Part shown: positions 58,901-64,000 of the stretch, piece after piece | How the letters are laid out: every line of letters begins with the position of its first letter | Position numbering within the stretch: position 1 is the stretch's first letter | Origin: Coptis chinensis | Lineage: Eukaryota > Streptophyta > Magnoliopsida > Ranunculales > Ranunculaceae | Direction of reading: 5' to 3' | Assembly: GCA_015680905.1 (NCBI GenBank) | Contig: CM027378.1 | Coordinates: 55,701,501 to 55,765,500 of the forward strand | Length of the DNA: 64,000 nucleotides | Notes under the pieces: generated by a model | The model's database searches: none | What the model saw: the letters and a program-made list of their open reading frames with translations, nothing else | What the model was told of the DNA's origin: nothing | Program-made: the position numbers and the translations under genes

Positions 58901-59400
58901 AAATAAAAATAAAAAATAAAATTACTGAAAAGGCAAAAATATGTCAATCAATTCGTGGGAATATATAAAAGAATAACTATCAACAAATAAAATTACTAAA
59001 CAAATACTATATGTACCACAAGAATCTCCACCTCCAGAAACTTGGGAATCACTAGATGATGATCCTGGAATCAAGAAAAGTTATGATATCAGATACAGGT
59101 GCAATACATTTAATAGATTATAATGCTTTTCTTATTTGTGTTGCAAGGAAATCCCTACCCCCAAGATGCTCAAAAAAACGGGATACTAAGGAAGGCCTCG
59201 AGTCTGCAAGTATAAAAGGACTAGCGAACTTAGTATTGAGTAAATAGAGTGCCTATAATTGCCAACCCTTCATTAGATTTAAATTTTGTACCTGAATCAG
59301 AAATATGTATGCCACCGTTGAGATCTCTAGCCATCACAGCCTCCATTGATAACATTGTCTTCCTAGCCCTCTTTTCCGCTTGCTTTGAGCTCTTAATAGG
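55911..59400 (-). CDS. CACTA second gene, Transposase_24-like (TNP1/Ptta type), multi-exon
   Basis: Minus-strand exons in order: 59400-59290 (SKQAEKRARKTMLSMEAVMA), about 59065-59017 (Ser/Gly-rich GSSSSDSQVSGGGDS), and about 58895-58740 (GKKKVEFDSDGQPVGDGSKE, LLGGTTKTHCPISYESFKNV). Then 57215-56920 (EYNVDDAYKKINLKKVAKSF, CPTGVKLEEWEKFV, GRRGAARTFHDM), a coiled coil near 56440-56360 (MLEERFGSLERQMV), and 56144-55911 (ELINMHREVVAKGRATRA, PTAVKWPKDF). The W-x-x-FV box and basic helix fit the plant transposase_24 family, thought to be an accessory DNA-binding protein. Splice sites are sensible, but a stop (near 56460) and a captured fragment in one intron are present. The exact start was not found. 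Confidence 0.7.
57216..58320. other. intron sequence of the CACTA second gene, AT-rich
   Basis: Between the exon starting EYNVDDAYKK and the captured helicase fragment. AT-rich with no open frame of note and no recognised repeat. Confidence 0.4.
58421..58659 (-). pseudogene. captured first exon of a chloroplast DEAD-box RNA helicase (RH3-like)
   Basis: Starts MAFASSSFLSTNFTPPISIS, a Ser/Thr-rich stretch typical of a chloroplast transit peptide, then VGFPVETNTKTGLEITKL and GISDEIVS. One base appears to be missing at about 58468. In the shifted frame the text continues LARRGIIELFPIQ, the start of the DEAD-box Q motif, and ends exactly at a CAG|GTAC splice donor. ATP binding and helicase domains are absent. 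The fragment has the same strand as the surrounding CACTA gene and lies in its intron. Plants have several organelle DEAD-box enzymes with this beginning (RH3, RH53/RH9 groups); the transit-peptide character favours RH3. Confidence 0.65.
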
Positions 59401-61198
59401 ATAAAAGATAGACTATTAGGCAGCAACCATTAACAAACTAAAATTTTACGTATTTAAAATAACCTCAAAATTCATGAACTACAAGTCATTAGTTCAACTG
59501 GTTCATTTACTATGAAGACATCGTGACTACGGCTTGTTTGGTATCAACTGGTTGAGCCTCCTTTGAGACCCCGATTGGACTACAAGGGAATGTTGTACAT
59601 ACAGTACCAGAATGCAACAGCATACAACCCTGACTTTGCAAGATTCTGAGATTGACCAGTATCAATCTCATAATGTTCCGCTTGAAGTTTCTACACAAGT
59701 TAACTGTGAAATGGCCAGAACTCAAAAAGCATTTCCCAGACCAACTATTTGGAGATTCATAATTGTCCAAATCTTGAAGATTCTCCTCTACTAGATAGTG
59801 AAAGAGTTTGGATAGCAGAAGCAAAATCAGAACAAGGTGTCACTTCTCCCACAGAAGACCAGATACCTCCTCCTGTAACTCCAAATAATCCACTGCTAAT
59901 CCCCAGCAACCAGTATGATCCCCAGCAACCAGTATAAGTAGAGACTGCTAAATATGTAGTCTCTACTTATCCCTAGCAACCAGTATCTAAATTATATAAG
60001 TTTAGATCAGTAATCCACTTCACTTATATAAGAATATTTATGCACACTTACACTTAGATACTTTACAAAAATTTCATGGTGCTAAATATTCTGTACATTT
60101 TCTTTCTCAGATTATCGAGGGCAATATTCGGGATATGATCCTTGTACAGAAAAATATCTTTGAGATTTACTATAATAGGCGGATGTACAGAAAGCTCTCC
60201 ATGCCAACAAGACTAGGATTCCATATAATTGAATGGCATGCGGTGGCTTCTTTTTAGCTTATGATTGAAACTTTTTTTTTTTTTCTTAGCTAAGATATCA
60301 AGAATATGATATCAGTATATATAGATAAGAGTTATCAAATTCTGTAAAATAACTTTAAGAAGTCCCCGATAAAGTTATTAATTTGATTTTCTTGTTGTAC
60401 ACACGAGTGAGACTCTTAACAGAAATTGGAATGATACATAAATATCGGTTCTTCCCATTTACAAAGAAATGATTCTTTGCCGGTTTAAGAATTTGGGTGT
60501 TCAAAGTTGATTTTCTTATTATTAATTTATTTCAACTACATTCTCTTTAGAATTAATTTATCCAGAAACTTATATAATTTTGTATTACAGTGGTGATGTT
60601 GATTCAGTGTTGATTCAGTGGCTCACATTTGCAACGGTTAGGGGTGCAGGCCATGAAGTTCCATGGATACCATGACCGATCAAACTGAAATTTTACGTAT
60701 TTAAAAGAAAGTACCTCTGTGCTCTCCTGTCCCGACATATCCGATCCTATGGATTTCAACAAATACACACTTAGCAGAAACCCCAACACTGCCAATACAA
60801 AAGCATACAAAATTCAAAACTTAGAATGCAAATTGTAGCGTATGGAACAAATATAAAGTAACAGACGCTTCAATAACAACGCCAAATGCTGCCTCGGACA
60901 AAGGCGATATAAAAACCAAATCAGCATCGCGACAAATCAAGTCACTAAGATTTCAGACATAAGAAGTACATATCTGGAATTAGCAAATGCACATAAATAT
61001 TTAGGTGAAACTGTATTGTGAGTAGTTGGGTTTCTCATGGAAAACAAACAATAGAAATATAAAAACAATTACCCATTCAATAAATAAATAGTAAAAAAGA
61101 ACCATTACAGCGGGTCCATGAACGGGATCAGTAGACCAAGTACCTTAGTGAACATCAATAATTTATCTTCTAACACTAATGAACTCAAAAGTGTCTCG
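59401..61198. other. region between the two CACTA genes, with possible captured pieces
   Basis: A plus-strand segment (59510-59937) has protein-like frames (VSTQVNCEMARTQKAF; NCPNLEDSPLLDSERVW; EDQIPPPVTPNNPLL) that I do not recognise. A minus-strand piece at 60810-60715 (MYAFVLAVLGFLLSVYLLKS) has a hydrophobic start and ends at a GAG|GTAC donor. A 26-bp near-exact direct repeat occurs at 59434-59459 and 60681-60706. These may be further captured gene fragments. Confidence 0.35.
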
Positions 61199-63922
61199 TT
61201 ACAATCTTGACTCAAAAACTAAAGGGTTTTCATACGCATCCATGTCTCTAGTCATTCTCTTTGGAGCATGTAACACGACATTCCAACCACTCCTCGTTAG
61301 GTCTTTGCAATAAAAAACCTGTGATGCTTGTGAGGCAAGAATAAAAGGCTCATCTACAATCTTCGAACTTCCTTTAAACTTGCTCAAATCCACGAATGTT
61401 AAATTAATATCTGGATCAGTGTAACATCCATTCACTTTATCTTCCACACGAACCCAATCACAAAAAAAAAAAAAAACAGTTATAGTAAAATCAAAGTAGT
61501 CGAGTTCGAGAATTTGTCTAATGATCCCATAATAAGTAGTATCATCAGACACGAGCTTCTTATCCTTTGCACTTGCACGAAAGTTAGTCATCGCATTCAT
61601 TTTAATTCCAGAATTCTGAGTTGTCTTGTTAGTGTCCCATTCAGCAATAGAAAACACATATCCATTGGCTTGGTATGTGTTATACGAAATCGTTTGGAAG
61701 TTGGGACCATCAGCAAGTCTCTTGATGGGAGAAACCTCTTCATTTTGTAGCTGTCAAAAATCCAAAAAGCTAATATTATTCTGCAAGAACTACATGATCC
61801 TACGTGTTACTCTAAGTGATTACTAAGGTAATTGAAACTATACTTGTTCCCTTAACCAAGGAATAAAACTCATTGGTGTTTCGGTGTTGCCTTTTCTCTT
61901 ACGACCACTTTCGGGTTTAAATCTTTGCAAGTATATTTGGTATTTCCTACAATGAAATGACATAAGAGACAAGTTAAATAGGTCTTTAGAGTTTCACGGT
62001 CTCATATATAACATTATAAACATGACAAGAGTAGACTTACTTTTGCCATGGAATAGAAAGTTTTGAGCACTGCAATACCCATCTACGTACTTGTTCGTAC
62101 TGCACATTACTCAATCTATATCGCCTTTCTTATTGAGAGGTTTCTCATTTGTCAGCTCTCTGTGTCATCCATGAATCTCTCTTTACCTCGCTTGTAGCTT
62201 CCCTTTGAACCATCGGGCATATGCTCCATACAATACATTATTGATTCCTCGACAACGTTTCGCCAAAGAATACAACCTCCGGGGATGTGTTGGATTCTTT
62301 ACATACCTCTTGTAGTCTCTCATCATCCTAGTACAAATTAACAACATATATTACTCATATCAAATAACAAAAATATAGATAGCTCACTCATAAAACTTAC
62401 CGTTCGAAAACATACATCCACCGACACCAAACAGGTCCACAAAGTTCTACCTCTTCCGCTAAATGCACAACAAGGTGCATCATGATGACAAAGAATGAAG
62501 GAGGAAAATACTTCTCAAAAACGCACAACGCTTCAATCACTCTTTGTCTAGCAGCTTCAAGCTCATCGAGGTATATTTCTTTGGAGCAAAGGATGTTGAA
62601 AAATGTTGACAATTGTCGGATTGCTACTCGCAATTGCTTATGTTCTTTAAAGCAATGCATGAGTAATAACGGCAAAAGTTGTTGCATCATTACATGATAA
62701 TCATGCGACTTCAAGCCTTTTAATTGAAAATCTTCCTTGCTCACCCGTTGCTTCCAATTGGAACTATATCCTATAGGTACCTTTAATGTGGCTAAGGTCT
62801 CAAAGAACAATTTTTTTTTTCAGATTGGGATAAAGTAAAATCAGCCTTTGGTAGCAACAACTTATTTCCCACTTCTTTTGGCCACAAGTGTTGCTTTATA
62901 TTCATCTCCTTCAAGTCTAAAAGCGTGTGCTTGCAAACCATCCTTGCTCTTGTCCATTTCCAAAATTGTCGCAATAAGGTTCTCGGCTACATTTTTCTCC
63001 ACATGCATTACATCCACATTGTGAGGACTAAACAAGAACTGTTAATCACGAAAACACACAAATTACAATGATGTATAATGATGTACGACAAACCAAATTA
63101 AGAAATGGAAAATTAAGCTACCTCCCAATATGGCAAGTCAAAGAGTTTTGATCTTTTCGACCATGCAGTCACGCCCTCATCATCAACATTTTTTTTCCCT
63201 TTCTTTCGTGCTACCTTTCCATAAACCGTTTCAAAACTTTCCACTTTGCTTTTTACCTCGGAACCACTCAATCTTCTTGGAGCTTCCCCATGTTCTTCCT
63301 TCCCATCAAATGGTTTTTTTGTCGCCTAAAAGGATGATCCTCTGGAAGAAATCTCCTAGTGCCCATATATGCATTCTTATTCCCATGTTTTAACCTAATT
63401 GAATATGTCTTTTCGCCGCATGGAGGACAACCATAATTTCCACCAGTCTTACAACCCGATAACATGCCAAACGCAGGGAAATCATGTATGGCCCACAACA
63501 AAACTGCTTTCATAGTAAATGTGGTGTTACTATGAGAGTCGTATGTTTTGGTGCCTGTAGACCACAACTCATTCAACTCGGAGATTAGGGGTTGCAAATA
63601 GACATCAATGTCTTTCCCTGGACTACTTTTCCCAGGTATCAACATGGACAACATAATAAACTGTTTAACCATACAAAGAGATGGCGGGAGATTATATGGA
63701 ACAATCATAACAGGCCAACACGAATAAGAACTATTAGAATGAGAAAACGGATTAAATCCATCTGTCGCAAGTCCTAGACGGACATTGCGTGGCTCAGCAG
63801 AAAATTCTGGCCACTTTGCATCAACTGTGCTCCAATTGAGAGAGTCAACCGGATGTCTCACTCTATTTTCGTCAACCATGGCCCTCGAATGCCATGTCAT
63901 GTTCTCCGCAATCCATGGAACA
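61199..63922 (-). CDS. CACTA transposase, tnp2 family with DUF4218 and DUF4216 regions
   Basis: An exon starts after TTTTTTTTAG at 63922 and runs through MTWHSRAMVDENRVRHPVDS, GLATDGFNPFSHSNSSYSCW, MLSMLIPGKSSPGKDIDVYL and AIHDFPAFGMLSGCKTGG (tnp2 core). Next come DLPYWE and, after an intron, HNVDVMHVEKNVAENLIAT, then ARMVCKHTLLDLKEMNIKQH. A frameshift in a poly-A run near 62811 precedes GLKSHDYHVMMQQLLPLLLM, YFPPSFFVIMMHLVVHL and CGPVWCRWMYVFER (DUF4218). The last exon (about 61950-61199) has QNSGIKMNAMTNFRA, FILASQASQVFYCKDL (DUF4216). This enzyme cuts and moves CACTA elements by binding their ends. The amino-terminal exon(s) lie beyond the right edge. Confidence 0.88.
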
Positions 63923-64000
63923 CTAAAAAAAATATATACATATATTTAATTAAAAACTGATTGATTCAAAGGGTAAGAAGTAAATGCGATAACGTACAAG

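Larger units (their letters stand above)
34637..64000 (-). mobile_element. element E: CACTA (En/Spm) transposon, right end outside the window, carrying nested element D
   Basis: The left terminus begins cactacaccatatctg, a typical plant CACTA end, followed by subterminal repeats. On the minus strand two coding units are recognisable: a tnp2-type transposase (63922-61199) and a second spliced gene with a Transposase_24-like region (about 59400-55911). Element D interrupts it at 36393-55744. Without D, about 10 kb of E is visible. The other terminus and the 3-bp duplication are beyond the right edge. Confidence 0.88.

Overview
The window reads as gene-poor plant nuclear DNA, most likely from a eudicot, made almost entirely of transposable elements nested inside one another. 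The evidence is plant-type GT-AG introns, Ty1/copia and Ty3/gypsy polyproteins of plant lineages (Tork-, Tat- and Athila-like), a plant CACTA (En/Spm) transposase with DUF4218 and DUF4216 regions, and a captured chloroplast DEAD-box helicase exon. No CRISPR, operon, rRNA or tRNA gene was seen. Nearly every coding region carries stops or frameshifts.

Layout. 1-750: 3' end of a Ty1/copia element (RNase H and probable LTR). 750-2100: spacer DNA with two long hairpins. 2110-4391 (-): fragments of an unrecognised spliced host gene, interrupted by a 1261-bp hAT-like element (2220-3480) with an 8-bp duplication. 4666-24493: element A, a Tat-like Ty3/gypsy element read on the minus strand, with 401-bp LTRs and TSD tacat. 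It carries a spliced antisense ORF (5812-7618, +) and a tandem-repeat tract. Element B (13770-23117, +; 1.19-kb LTRs, TSD gatac), an Athila-like element without a recognisable pol, sits inside A's gag. 24577-25539: PIF/Harbinger-like MITE carrying a GGT-rich minisatellite. 25543-27574: degraded spacer. 27580-32933: element C, a complete but mutated Ty1/copia (Tork-like) element (+; LTRs 569 and 574 bp, TSD agaca). 32939-34636: spacer with a small MITE. From 34637 to beyond the right edge: element E, a CACTA transposon with its coding regions on the minus strand. E is split by element D (36398-55739, minus, Athila-like, TSD ctctt), whose 5' LTR is split by F, a 3.59-kb solo LTR (50545-54134, TSD gatta).

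Insertion order follows from the nesting: E before D before F, and A before B. For A, B, C, D and F both edges and a matching 5-bp duplication can be read in the window. B and D belong to one family. They share LTR ends, a gag segment, a 3' additional ORF and a strongly conserved 3' UTR block with a hairpin just inside the 3' LTR. D has protease, reverse transcriptase, RNase H and integrase remnants, while B has none. B therefore looks like a non-autonomous relative of D-type elements.

Points most worth a second look: the multi-exon antisense gene inside A, the conserved 3' UTR hairpin block of B and D, the helicase exon lying in an intron of the CACTA second gene, and the hAT-like insertion in a host exon.
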